This document shows positions 54,749-64,000 of a stretch of 64,000 nucleotides of DNA, piece after piece. Source of the stretch: Closterium sp. Naga37s-1 (Eukaryota; Streptophyta; Zygnematophyceae; Desmidiales; Closteriaceae); the NCBI GenBank assembly GCA_947471745.1, contig CANJKZ010000774.1, positions 496,001 to 560,000 of the forward strand, read 5' to 3'. A program made the position numbers and the translations under genes. Each line of letters opens with the position of its first letter. Position 1 is the first letter of the stretch. Under the pieces are notes generated by a model. The model did no database searches, was not told where the DNA came from, and saw only the letters and a program-made list of their open reading frames with translations.

Positions 54749-54879
54749 TGTCAAGATTACAAGCGAGAATAAAATGAACTAGCAGCAGGATGAGTACAAG
54801 TACTAACCCTGAGTTGTGTTGTACCCTATATGGGCTACCCCACTACAGACTACACAATGTGCAGCATATAAGTTTGACA
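54749..54879 (-). repeat. 5' LTR of D
   Basis: 131 bp, three mismatches to 43197-43327. The primer-binding site lies to its left on the minus strand; DNA of element E resumes at 54880. Confidence 0.94.
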
Positions 54880-57800
54880 TATTCCACCCGCCCCTCCACT
54901 GGTTCTTTGACTCCCGTAATGTCACCTTTGATGAGTCCGTGTCCCACCGAGGTCTCCTGGTCCCCCCCCCCCCTCCCCTCTTCCTCGTCCCCACTCCTCC
55001 TCCTGCTCTTGCTCCTCTGGTACACCCACCCCACCCAGGTCGTGCCCCGTCAAGTGTGTCTCACACTACCCCTCTTCCCTCGGTAGCACGCCAGGTGTCG
55101 CCTCCTTCCCCACAGTCACCACAACAGCCTTCAGCACTACCGCGGCAGGTCGGAGTGGACTCTGGGGGTGTTGGTGCTGGAGGCACTAGCGCTGGAGGTG
55201 CTGGCTTCGGGGGTGCTGGAGCTGGAGTTGCTGGCTTTGGAGGTACTAGTTTTGGGGGTGCTGGATCTGGAGGTGCTGGCATTGGAGGTGCTAGTTCTGG
55301 GTGTGTTGGAGCTGGAGGTATCGGCACTGTAGGTGCTCGTCCTGGGGGTGTTGGAGCTGGAGGTACTAGCTATGGAGGTGCTGGTTACGGGGGTGTTGGA
55401 GCTGGATGCGCTGTCTCTACGGTGCCTGCTCAGCCTGCCGTACGTTACCTGATGCGTTTTCAGAGTCTTTGACAGCTGGAGCGAGAGGAGCATGAGCGGT
55501 TGGCGCAGGAGCAACTGGAGGAGGAGGAGGAGCAGCAGCAGCAGGCGTCGTCGCAACCACTGTTGCCACAGTTGTTCCCACCTGTGAGTGGCCTTCGGAC
55601 CCTTGGTCTCCCTTCCTCTCCTCTGGACCACTCACTGCCTCCTCTTGCCCACGGTCCTACATTTCCTCCTCCTGACTCATCCCCGGCTATTTTCTCTCCT
55701 TCTCAGCCACAGCCGTCTCCTCCAGCACACTTCGACCACTCGTTGTCCCCCGGGTGCTCGTGCCACGTCTCCTGTCCAGGACCTCCGTTCTGTCTTTTTT
55801 CGTACTAGTCTTCCTTGTCTCCGCCTCAGCCGTTCTCCCATCTCCTCCTGCGTCGTCTCTTACAGCCTCCTCTCACCCTATCATTGACTACTACTGCACT
55901 GCTCATCCTATTGTCTCACGTGTTCTCGCCTCTCTTGTCACAGACACCACCGCCCCTCCGTCGTCTGCCTTAGCTCTTGTTGCCGCTGTCACAGACTTCG
56001 CCTCCACACGCCGCCTTGACTACGCCACCCGCGTGGTGGCTGCTCATCCTACCCGTCCTCTGTCTGTTGAGGGTGAGTCTGCCCTTGGTTCTGACGTCCT
56101 AGAGGACAGGCAGTTTGAGCTGGCGTTCCTGGCAGCCGCTTCTCTCCATCTTTGTGCCATGCTGCTAGCCCATGAGGGAGACCCTGACGCTCCAGACATC
56201 CCAACTCTTCGCACTTACGCTGAAGCAGTGTTGGGACCTTGGGCCTCTCAGTGGATAGCAGCCATTGACTCAGAGATGGCGTCTTGGAGATCCACAGGCA
56301 CCTACGTCGATGCAGTTCCCCCTCCCAGGGCAAACGTAGTCAATGGCATGTGGATCTTCAAGGTGAAACGGCCGCTTGGATTGCCGCCTATCTTCAAGGC
56401 GCGCTATGAGGCTACATGTTTCAGTCCGCATGAGGGTGTAGACTTCCGCCAGACCTTCTCCCCGACCCCGAAGATGACTACTCTTCGGGTGTCACTTCAC
56501 GTCGCAGCACAGCGAAACTACGAGCTGCACTCAGTATACTTCTCCACTGCCTTTCTCCAGGGCAGCCTGCACGAGGAGATCTGGCAACGCCATCCTCCTG
56601 GCTTCACTGGTACTTTCCCGCCTAGGACCCAGTGGAGCCTGAGACGACCAGTGTACAGACTGCTCCAGGCACCTCATGAGTGGCACGACACCCTGTGCAC
56701 CACTCTTGCTTACCTTGTGTTTCGTCCTTGGTCCGCCGACATTACTGTTCGTGCGTTCTGGTCCCACTCCTCCTCTATGTCGACGACTGTGTTTTCGTCA
56801 CAGCAGACAGGGTTGTTCCGGCTTCAGTGAATTCAGAACCACGGAAGAGGCATACGTGCATTGACCTTTTGTGAACTGCGCCGCTACGTTGGCTTGCAAA
56901 TCACCAGGGACAGCCGCTCGCACCATCACACTGACTCAGTAACACATGGTGCAACAGGTCCTTCAGCGGATCAATCTTCAGTTCTCCACCACGCAGCTCA
57001 CTCCTCTTGCCGTTGACCACAGACTCACTGCTCCTCCCCCCAACGAGCCTTTTGAGTCTGGTGGTCCCTACGCAAAGCTTGTGGGTTGCCTCATGTACCT
57101 GATGTCTTGTAGTCGTCCAGACCTCGCTTATCCTCTCAGCGTCCTGGCTCGCTTTGTTGCGACTTGGAGACACCCTCCTGTTCACTGGGCGGCTGCCGTA
57201 AGGGTAGCGAATTACCTAGCAACCACATCAGGCACGCGGCTTATGCTTGGAGGGACAGAGGGGCTTGTGCTTGGAGGGAGAGAGCAGTGCAAGCTACTAG
57301 ACACTAAGACTCGTCGTACGCCGACGACTTGGATACCTGCATGTCTACTCAGAAGTATTGTTTCAGCTTGGGCTCTGGAAACTGTGTCGTGGAGGCCTAC
57401 TCGGTCGTCGCCTGTAGCGCAGTCCAGCATTGAGGCCGAGATTTACGCCGGGGCCATGGCTGCTCAGGAGCTCCGATGGCTGACCTTCGTGCTCACTGAC
57501 ATAGGTGAGTTGCCTAGCTCTGCACTGGCATTGTTCGCTCACAACAAGGCCATGATTCTCGTGTGTCGAGAGCCTCGACTGGAGAGCAGAGTGAAGCACA
57601 TCGACTTGCGGTTTTTCTTGCTACGAGAGTTGCAGCGACGATGCCAGCTTGGTTCTGCTCACAGCTTGGCCTTGTTCAGACAGGCCTTCGTTTGTTGTGA
57701 GCTTGCATTGGCTTGTTCTGTTGTCGAACTCTTGAATTTGCCTTGTGGTCATTTGTCTCAGAGGCTGGCTATTCGTACCACCCCGGGTTGTATCTCTTGC

Positions 57801-57881
57801 TTGCTTGCTTTTCTTGACTTGTCCTGTGACCTTGTATCTCTCTTGCTCGTTACGATGTCCCTCATTTAGCCTGTGGGGGTG

Positions 57882-58023
57882 TGTTAAACTATGCTTATAT
57901 TTGTGTTAGATGTGCTAGGCTATTGTGGGATACATCTTAGGGGGTACAACACACTTCTCGACATTCATACTTGTATCTCATTTCTCATAGTCACAAATAC
58001 TTCCGCTACTTACTACTCTAAGA
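57882..58023 (+). repeat. 3' LTR of E (diverged)
   Basis: Begins TGTTAAACTATG after CTGTGGGGGTG. Keeps GGGGTACAAC...TACTTGTATC as a weakened hairpin. The end is placed by a possible CGCAG duplication, so it is uncertain by a few bases. The 40455-40497 remnant matches its start. Confidence 0.65.
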
Positions 58024-58046
58024 CGCAGTGGTGTGGTGTAAGGGCG

Positions 58047-58176
58047 TGTCAAACATATATATTTGTATGTTGTAGGCTGTAGTGATGCATGCATTAGAGA
58101 GTATAGGTTGTTTGGGTTTGCGTGTGTACCCACCACCTTTCCTAATCTACCATTCCATTCTGCGTACTTCTTGAGA
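58047..58176 (+). repeat. 5' LTR of F
   Basis: 130 bp, TGTCAAACAT...CTTGAGA, followed by TGGTATCACGCC. Core diverged (AGTGATGCATGCATTAG); the LTR hairpin is weak here. Confidence 0.82.
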
Positions 58177-58194
58177 TGGTATCACGCCTTAGGT

Positions 58195-59640
58195 CCGTTC
58201 CCGTAGCGTCGCCCGTGTGCCCTGTCCCAGCCCGTCACGTCGCCCGTGCGCCCTGCCCTAGCCCATCGCGTATCCCGTGCGCCCTGCCCCAGCCCATCAC
58301 GTAGCCCGTGCGCCCTGCCCCAGCCCATCGCATCGCCCGTGCGCCCTGCCCTAGCCCATCGCGTAGCCCGTGCGCCCTGCCCCAGCCCGTCGCGTAGCCC
58401 GTGCACCCTGCCCCAGCCCGTCGCGTAGCCCGTGCGCCCTGCCCCAGCCCATCGCGTCGCCCGTGCGCCCTGCCCCAGCCTGTCGCGTCGCCCGTGCTCC
58501 TTGCCCCAGCCCGTAGCGTTGCCCGTGCAGAGCAACGCGCGCCCCTGCAGTGCAGCGCGCGCCAACGTGCAGGGCAGCGCGCACCCTAGCAGAGCAGCGC
58601 GCCCCACCCGGGCATAGCAGCGCGCGCCCCTGCCCAGGAACGCGCACCCCAGCCAGGAATGCGCACCCCTGGCCAGACATGCGCGCCCCAGCCAAAAACG
58701 CACCTCACGTGCCTTCCTAGCCGCCCATACCTTCTCCTAACCGCCCACACCTCCTCCTAGCCGCCTACACCTTCTCCTAGCCGCCCACACCTCCTCCTAG
58801 CCGCCCACACCTCCTCCTAGCCGCCCACGCCTCCTCATAGCCGCCCACTCCTCCTTCTAGCCGCCCACTGGCACTTCTTGCAGCAGCTGGCACCTCTAGC
58901 GCGCCACGACCCGTAGCAGGCCCTTCTCGGGCTTTCTCACCGTCGGTTTTCCCGTTCCCTATCGTTCCTTCACTGGGTTCACCGTTCCGCCGCGGCTGGA
59001 GGCCGCTACTCCTAGTCCTCGTTTCACCTGGCGCTCCTAGTTGTTCTCGCTCCGTGCTCCGGCCGTTGCTCACCTAGTTTCATCTGACGCTCCTAGTTGT
59101 TCTCGCTCCTCGCTCCATCCGCTCCTCAAGCCCGTTGTTTCTAGCCTACCGTTTCTAGCTCCAGCCATGTCTCACTCCTGCCGTTCCTGCTCCAGTCGCT
59201 TCTAGCTCACTTTGCTCCGTGCTCCAGCCATTCCTCACCTAGTTTCACCTGGTGCTCCTAGCTATTCTCGCTCCTTGCTCCCAGCTCAGTTTACTCCGTG
59301 CTCCGGCCGTTCCTCGCCTAGTTTCACCTGGCGCTCCTAGCTGTTCTCGCTCCTTGCTCCAGCAGCTCCTCGAGCCCGTAGTTTCTAGCTTGACGCTCCG
59401 GCCGTGCCTCACTCCAGGCGTTCCTCGTTCCAGACGCTTCTAGCTCAGTTTGCTTCGTGCTCCGGCCGTTCATCGCCTAGTTTCACCTGGCGCTCCAAGC
59501 TGTTCTCGCTCCTCGCTCCCAGCTTAGTTTGCTCCGTGCTCCGGCCGTTCCTCGCCTAGTTTCACCTGGCGCTCCTAGCTTTTCTCACTCTTCGCTCCTA
59601 GCTCCAGTCGCTCTTAGCCTGCCGCTCCTGCACCCCGCTA
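58195..59640 (+). repeat. Leader repeats of F
   Basis: 58195-58530 repeats cgtcgcccgtgcgccctgccccagccc-type units of 25-27 bp. 58710-58860 repeats tagccgcccacacctcctcc. 59030-59620 repeats ctcctagctgttctcgctcc and ctccggccgttcctcgcc. No frame of its own. Confidence 0.85.
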
Positions 59641-59648
59641 GCCTTTAC

Positions 59649-62600
59649 CATGGCGTCCACTAGAGTTCTCCAGCAGCAGGGACAGCAGTAGGGACAGCAA
59701 CAAAAGAAATTTCAGCAGTGGGAACCTCAGCAGCAGTGACGCCCTCAGCATTAGTGGCACCCTCAGCAGCAGTGGCGCCCTCGGCAGCAGTGGCGCCCTC
59801 AGCAGCAGTGGCGCCCTCAGCAGCCGTGGGGGCCTGGTGGTTCGGGTAGCGTTGGCTGCAGCAGCGGCCCAGCTAGCTGGGGGGCTCGTCGCAGTGGCCG
59901 CAACATCGGCCCCTGCCAGTACCAGATCTTGACTGGCCCTGGTGCTGGAACTACCTGCTGGCTTCCTGACCACTCTGCGCAGCGCTGCTACAGCCGCCTC
60001 GACGACTTATACCGTGAGCGTTTTGGGCCTAAGTCGAGGCCATTGATCTGGCCCGGTCTGTCTCGTAGTGGTTATCCTGTGTTTGATATGTGTATGGATG
60101 CTGTTTATTCTGTCACGTATGGATCTCTTGGCTTGCGTGTACCTAGCTTAGGAACTTTGCCTGTTGCAAGTGTAAGTACTTGTACTTTTTAGTGTAGGTG
60201 CTTGGGTAGTCACTAGTCCAGCCGTGACAACTGCTGTCGCGTCGCTCTCCTTCACGCTGGACTCAGGGGCGTCTGAGTGCTTCTTTCGCGACCACACCAC
60301 TGTCATACCTCTTTCGGCTCCAGCCCCAGTTGCCCTAGCTGATCCTACTTCTGGACCAGCAGTCGCCCGCAGCTCGACCACTCTCCCGTGCCCGGCTGTC
60401 CCTTCTGGTTTCCTCACTGGTCTCTACATCCCCTTGTTCTCTCGGAACTTGGTGGGTGTTGCATACCTTCAGGATCGTGGGATCACCGTCACTTTTCCTA
60501 CGCACGGGAGGACGGCAATCTGTACGGATGCTTCCACTAGGGCAATTCTTGCCACATTCACCAGGGAGCCCCACTCAGGTCTCTTCGTTCTGCACACTGC
60601 GTCCCCCCAAGTAGCAGAGTCCGGCCAGGTTACTGCGTCCCCCCAGGTAGCAGAGTCCGCTCAGGTTACTGCGTCCCCTTCGGTTGCTGTGTCTATCAAG
60701 TTGCTGCGTCTGGTCAGGTTGCTGTGTCTTGCTCCTGTCGGTCTCTCGCCCACCTGACCGTCTTGTGGCACCACCGTCTTGGCCACCCGTCGATCCCCCG
60801 CCTCTGCAGCATGGCTAGTCACCGTCTTGTCTTGGGTCTCCCTCGCGTCTTTGCATCGCTCCCTCCCTCGCCTGCACCGCCATGCACTCCTTGCGTCATC
60901 GGCCGCCTGCGCGCCACTCCGCACTCCTCCTCCCTTTGTCTGGCCACTGCTCCCTTCCATACTCTCCACTTGGATGTTTGGGGCCCTGCCCCTACGCAAG
61001 GACCTGAGAGGGAGGGCTACTTTCTGGTGGTCGTCGACAACTACTCCAGGTACACCACGGTGTTTTCTCTTGCGAAGAAGTCCGAGGTGACTTCTACGCT
61101 GATCCGGTGGCTTCTGCCACTGAGGGCACTTGTGGCAGTCGTGTCTCCTGTCTCCACTCCAATTGTGGGGGCGAGTTTTGCTCCGGCATTCTTCGCGGAT
61201 TCTGCGGCGAACAGGGCATCTCACACTCCTGGACGCTTCCAGAGTCCCCACAAAAGAAAGGGGTTGCTGAGCGCTGCATAGGCTTGGTCGTGGACACCGC
61301 ACGCACGTCATGATCCATGCCCATGCGCCCCATTTTCTATGGCCCCACGCGGTTCGCTACGCCGCCCACCAGCTGAACCTCCAGCCACGTGTCTCGCGGC
61401 CAGAGGCTTCACCGACCAGTCTTTGGACCGGGTCCCCTGGTGTTGGGTCGGCCTTTCGTGTCTGGGGCTGCCTTGCGCTTGCCCGCGACACCTCTGCGGA
61501 CAAGCTCTCGGCTCGTGCCATCCCCTGTGTCTTCCTTGGTTTTCCGGTGGACTCTCCCGACTACGCCTTTTACCAACCGCCCCTCCACCAGTTCCTAAAC
61601 TCCCGTGACGTCTGGTTTGACGAGTCAGTATCCTACTATGCTCGCTACCCCTGTCGAGGTCTCCCGGTTCCCCCTCCTCCCATTTTCCTCGCACCCTCTC
61701 CTCCTCCTGCTCCCGCTCCTCCGATACCCCCACCCCCCCCTGGTCCTGCCCCGTCAGGTGTGTCTCACGCTACCTCTACCCTCGGTCGCGCTTCAGGTCG
61801 CATCTCCCTCCCCACAGTCCTCCTCACAGTCCCCTCAGCAGCCTTCGGCACTTCCGCGACATGTTACTGTGGACTCTGGGGGTGTTGGAGCTGGAGGTGC
61901 TGCCACTGGAGGTACTCGTTCTGGGGGTGCTCTTTTGAGGGGTGCTGGAGCTGGAGGTGCTGGCGCTGGAGGTGCTGGCGCTGGAGGTGCTGGCGCTGGA
62001 GGTGCTAGTTCTGGGGGTGCTGGAGCTGGAGGTGCTAGCGCTGGAGGTGCTAGTTTTGGGGGTGCTGGAGCAGGAGGTGCTGGCACTGGAGGTGCTTGTT
62101 CTGAGGAGACTGGAGCTGGAGGCACTACTACTGCGCCTCCCCACCGCCACGACACACGTCTCCAGGCGGCTCGCCGACGTGAGCATGAGGAGCAGGAGCG
62201 GTTGGAGCAAGAGAGGCAGGCGCTGCGGCGGTTGGACCTGCAGGAGCAGCAGCAGCAGTAGCAGAGTTCGCCGCAGCCGCCACTTTTGCAGCAGCTATTC
62301 CCACCAGTGAGTGGCCTTTGGGCCCTTGGTCTTCCCTCCGCTCCTCCTGCCCACTCACAGTCTCCTACTGCGTACGGCCCTATGTTTCCTCCTCCGGACT
62401 CGGCTCCGGCTGTTTTCTCTCCTCCTCTGTCACAGTCGCATCCTCCTGTTCTCCCGCACGACTGGACCACTCATTGTCCTCCTCGTACTGGTCCCTCGTC
62501 TCCTCTTGATGGCCTCCGCACTGTCTTGTTTTGTTCTAGTCCTCGTCGTGCTCTGCCTGTGTCTGTTCTCCCGCCACCTCCTGCGTCATCTCTCACTGTC

Positions 62601-64000
62601 TCCTCTCACCCTATCACTGACTACTACCGTGTTGTTTGTCCTGTTGTCTCGCGTGTTCTCGCCTCTCTTGTCACCGACCCTCGTGCCTCTCCATCGTCTG
62701 TCTCGGCTCTTACTGCCGCTGTCGCTGACTTTGCTTCCACCCGTCGCCTTGACTTTGCCATGCGTGTAGTGGCTGCTCCGCCTGCCCGTCCTCTGTCCGC
62801 CGGGGGTGAGTTTGCCCTTGGCTATGACGTCCTAGAGGACAGGCAGTTTGAGCTGGAGTTTTTGGCAGCCGCTTCTCCCTCTCTCTGTGCCATGTTGCTT
62901 TCCCCTGAGGGAGACCCCGACGCCCTCGACATTTCGACTCCTCGCACGTACCGTGAGGCAGTGTCAGGGCAGTGGGCCTCTCAGTGGAAAGCTGCCATGG
63001 ACTCAGAGATGGCGTCTTGGAGATCCACAGGCACCTACGTCGACGCAGTTCCCCCTCCCAGGGCGAACGTAGTCGACGACATGTGGATCTTCAAGGTGAA
63101 ACTACCGCCTGGATGGCCGCCTGTCTTCAAGGCGCGCTACGTGGCTAGAGGTTTCAGTCAGCGTGAGGGAGTTGACTTCTTCCAGACCTTCGCCCCGACC
63201 TCGAAGATCTACTCTTCGGGTGTTACTTCACGTTGCAGCACAGCGAGACTACGAGCTGCACTCCCTCGACTTCTCCACTGCGTTTCTCCAAGGCAGCCTG
63301 CACGAGGAGATCTGGTTGCGTCGTCCTCCTTGCTTCACTGGCACTTTCCCGCCTGGGACCCAGTGGAGCCTGAGATGACCAGTCTACAGTCTCCGCCAGG
63401 CACCCCGTGAGTGGCACGACACGCTGCGCACCACTCTTGCTGCCCTCGGGTTTTGTCCTTCGTCCGCCGACCCATCGATGTTCGCTTGTTCTGGGCCGAC
63501 ACCTTTCTTCGTCCTCGTCTACGTTGACGACTTGGTCTTTGCTACAGCAGACAGTGCCGCTCTGGCTGAGGTGAAGTCCGAACTGCAGAAGAGACACACG
63601 TGCACTGACCTTGGTGAGCTGCGCTGCTACCTTGGCTTGCAGATCACCAGGGACAGCGCCGCTCGCACCATTACACTCTCACAGTCACACATGATGCAGC
63701 AGGTCCTTCAGCGGTACGAGCTTCAGCACTCCACCACACAGCCTACTCCTCTTGCCATTGACCACAAACTCACCGGCCCTTTTCCCAACGAGCCCTTTGA
63801 GTCTAGTGGTCCCTACGCAGAGCTTGTAGGCTGCCTCATATACCTGGTGACTTGTACTCGTCCGCACCTCGCCTTTCCTCTCGACGTCCTCTCTCACTTT
63901 GTTGCAACAGGGAGACACCGTCATGTTCACTGGACAGTTGTTGTGAGGGGGGCGAAGTACCTGGCGACTACATCAGGCATGGGGCTTGTGCTTGGAGGGA
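59649..64000 (+). pseudogene. gag-pol of element F (3' end outside)
   Basis: Gag starts MASTRVLQQQG and is short and Gln-rich, ending in a Cys/His motif before YSRLDDLYRERF. Protease-like LDSGASECFF, GAG-pre-integrase WHHRLGHPS, a degraded integrase core, a GAGG linker, RT (KARYVARGFSQREGVDFF, VYVDDLVF near 63520) and the first part of RNase H. Fossil, about six breaks in view. Confidence 0.85.
61870..62120 (+). repeat. 15-bp coding minisatellite in linker of F
   Basis: ggtgctggcgctgga-type units, about seventeen copies, encoding GAGGA repeats. The matching array of E is at 55150-55410. Confidence 0.85.

Larger units (their letters stand above)
43197..54879 (-). mobile_element. Copia LTR retrotransposon D (minus strand), nested in E
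   Basis: 3' LTR 43197-43327 and 5' LTR 54749-54879, 131 bp each with 3 mismatches (about 2.3%). Flanks TATAC (43192-43196) and TATTC (54880-54884) are the likely duplication, one base changed. Minus-strand order: primer-binding site at about 54741-54748 and left (TGGAATCAGAGC), leader, an AT-rich island with L and M, leader array 50165-49360, gag from 49268, protease, integrase, linker, RT, RNase H to about 43553, hairpin tail. Same family as A and C in gag. Broken, about five breaks. Confidence 0.93.
42159..57650 (+). pseudogene. gag-pol remains of element E (interrupted by D)
   Basis: A short Gln-rich gag start, a Cys/His motif ending CFSRLDDLY (about 42410-42470), a protease-like segment ending ASQCFF, and integrase end pieces on both sides of D. 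Then a GAGG-type linker (about 55150-55410), RT-like KARYEAT/KMTTLRV blocks (about 56350-56640) and RNase H-like EAEIYAGAMAAQELRWL (about 57430-57490). Very degraded, ten or so breaks. Frame and similarity run straight across the D insertion site. Confidence 0.8.
40455..58023 (+). mobile_element. Copia LTR retrotransposon E, host of nested element D
   Basis: 5' LTR remnant at 40455 to about 40497, long leader to about 42158, compact gag/protease region about 42159-42930, integrase part up to 43196. Element D is inserted at 43197-54879. E resumes at 54880 with the end of integrase, then linker, RT and RNase H to about 57650, noncoding tail, and a diverged 3' LTR at 57882 to about 58023. Possible target duplication CGCTG/CGCAG, one mismatch, so the right edge is uncertain. 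Old and heavily broken, ten or so breaks. Confidence 0.82.
58047..64000 (+). mobile_element. Copia LTR retrotransposon F, cut by the right window edge
   Basis: 5' LTR 58047-58176, primer-binding site from 58177 (TGGTATCACGCC), leader to 59648, compact gag about 59649-60100, protease about 60250-60290, integrase about 60730-61640, linker about 61640-62380, RT about 63000-63720, and start of RNase H to the window end. The 3' LTR is outside. Sister of E by gag start and leader repeats. Broken, about six breaks in view. Confidence 0.88.

Noticed and set aside
1-64000. Prokaryotic features (origins, riboswitches, operons, toxin-antitoxin loci) and Polinton-like or envelope-bearing elements
   Set aside because: None seen. 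All large frames resolve to copia elements, LINE pieces or intron-bearing host genes.

Overview
The window looks like nuclear DNA of a green-lineage eukaryote, most likely a streptophyte alga of the Closterium/zygnematophyte kind. This is inference, from GT-AG introns, a plant-like NYN-LOTUS gene, GC-rich coding DNA and very dense Ty1/copia elements. About 85% of it is LTR retrotransposon sequence, nested several layers deep. No rRNA gene, CRISPR array, prokaryotic operon or convincing intact tRNA gene was seen.

Layout, left to right (element letters are mine). H, the 3' part of a copia element, occupies 1-3414. A host island follows at 3415-6173 with an intact-looking minus-strand NYN-LOTUS gene (4330-6163, one intron). 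Element A starts at 6174 and is split by the very young element B (6467-13751; identical 129-bp LTRs; CCGTC target duplication); A resumes at 13752 and ends at about 20355 without a 3' LTR. A minus-strand LINE tail (20356-21031) follows. Next is a head-to-head chimaera of two elements: C (+, from 21032) joined near 23.57 kb to I (-, LTR 24314-24444). A minus-strand open frame at 24445-25195 may be the other end of the same LINE. J (25240 to about 26460) is a gag/pol-less element.

The main host island, 26461-31654, carries a multi-exon plus-strand gene (27317-30989) whose proposed exons join in phase; I do not recognise its product. Element G (31655-38708; GACGC duplication) has a solo LTR inside its gag region. 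A second, degenerate NYN-LOTUS copy lies at 38714-40450.

Element E (40455 to about 58023, +) contains the whole minus-strand element D (43197-54879). D's leader in turn contains an AT-rich island with a solo LTR (50708-50840) and a complete non-autonomous element M (51404-53931; CTTTG duplication). F (58047 to the window end, +) runs off the right edge.

How the parts relate: the elements share a design of 108-143-bp LTRs beginning TGTCA/TGTTA, a primer-binding site like TGGTATCAGAGC (initiator tRNA-Met type), a long GC-rich minisatellite leader, gag-PR-IN-RT-RH order, and a long Gly/Ala-rich repeat linker between IN and RT. Two structured RNA-like signals recur: a GGGTACAA/TTGTACCC hairpin in most LTRs, and a block of two or three hairpins just before the 3' LTR. 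M keeps the 3' block without any gag or pol, so these may be signals recognised in trans. LTR mismatches counted by eye (B 0/129, M 2/142, D 3/131, G 3/108) agree with the nesting order.
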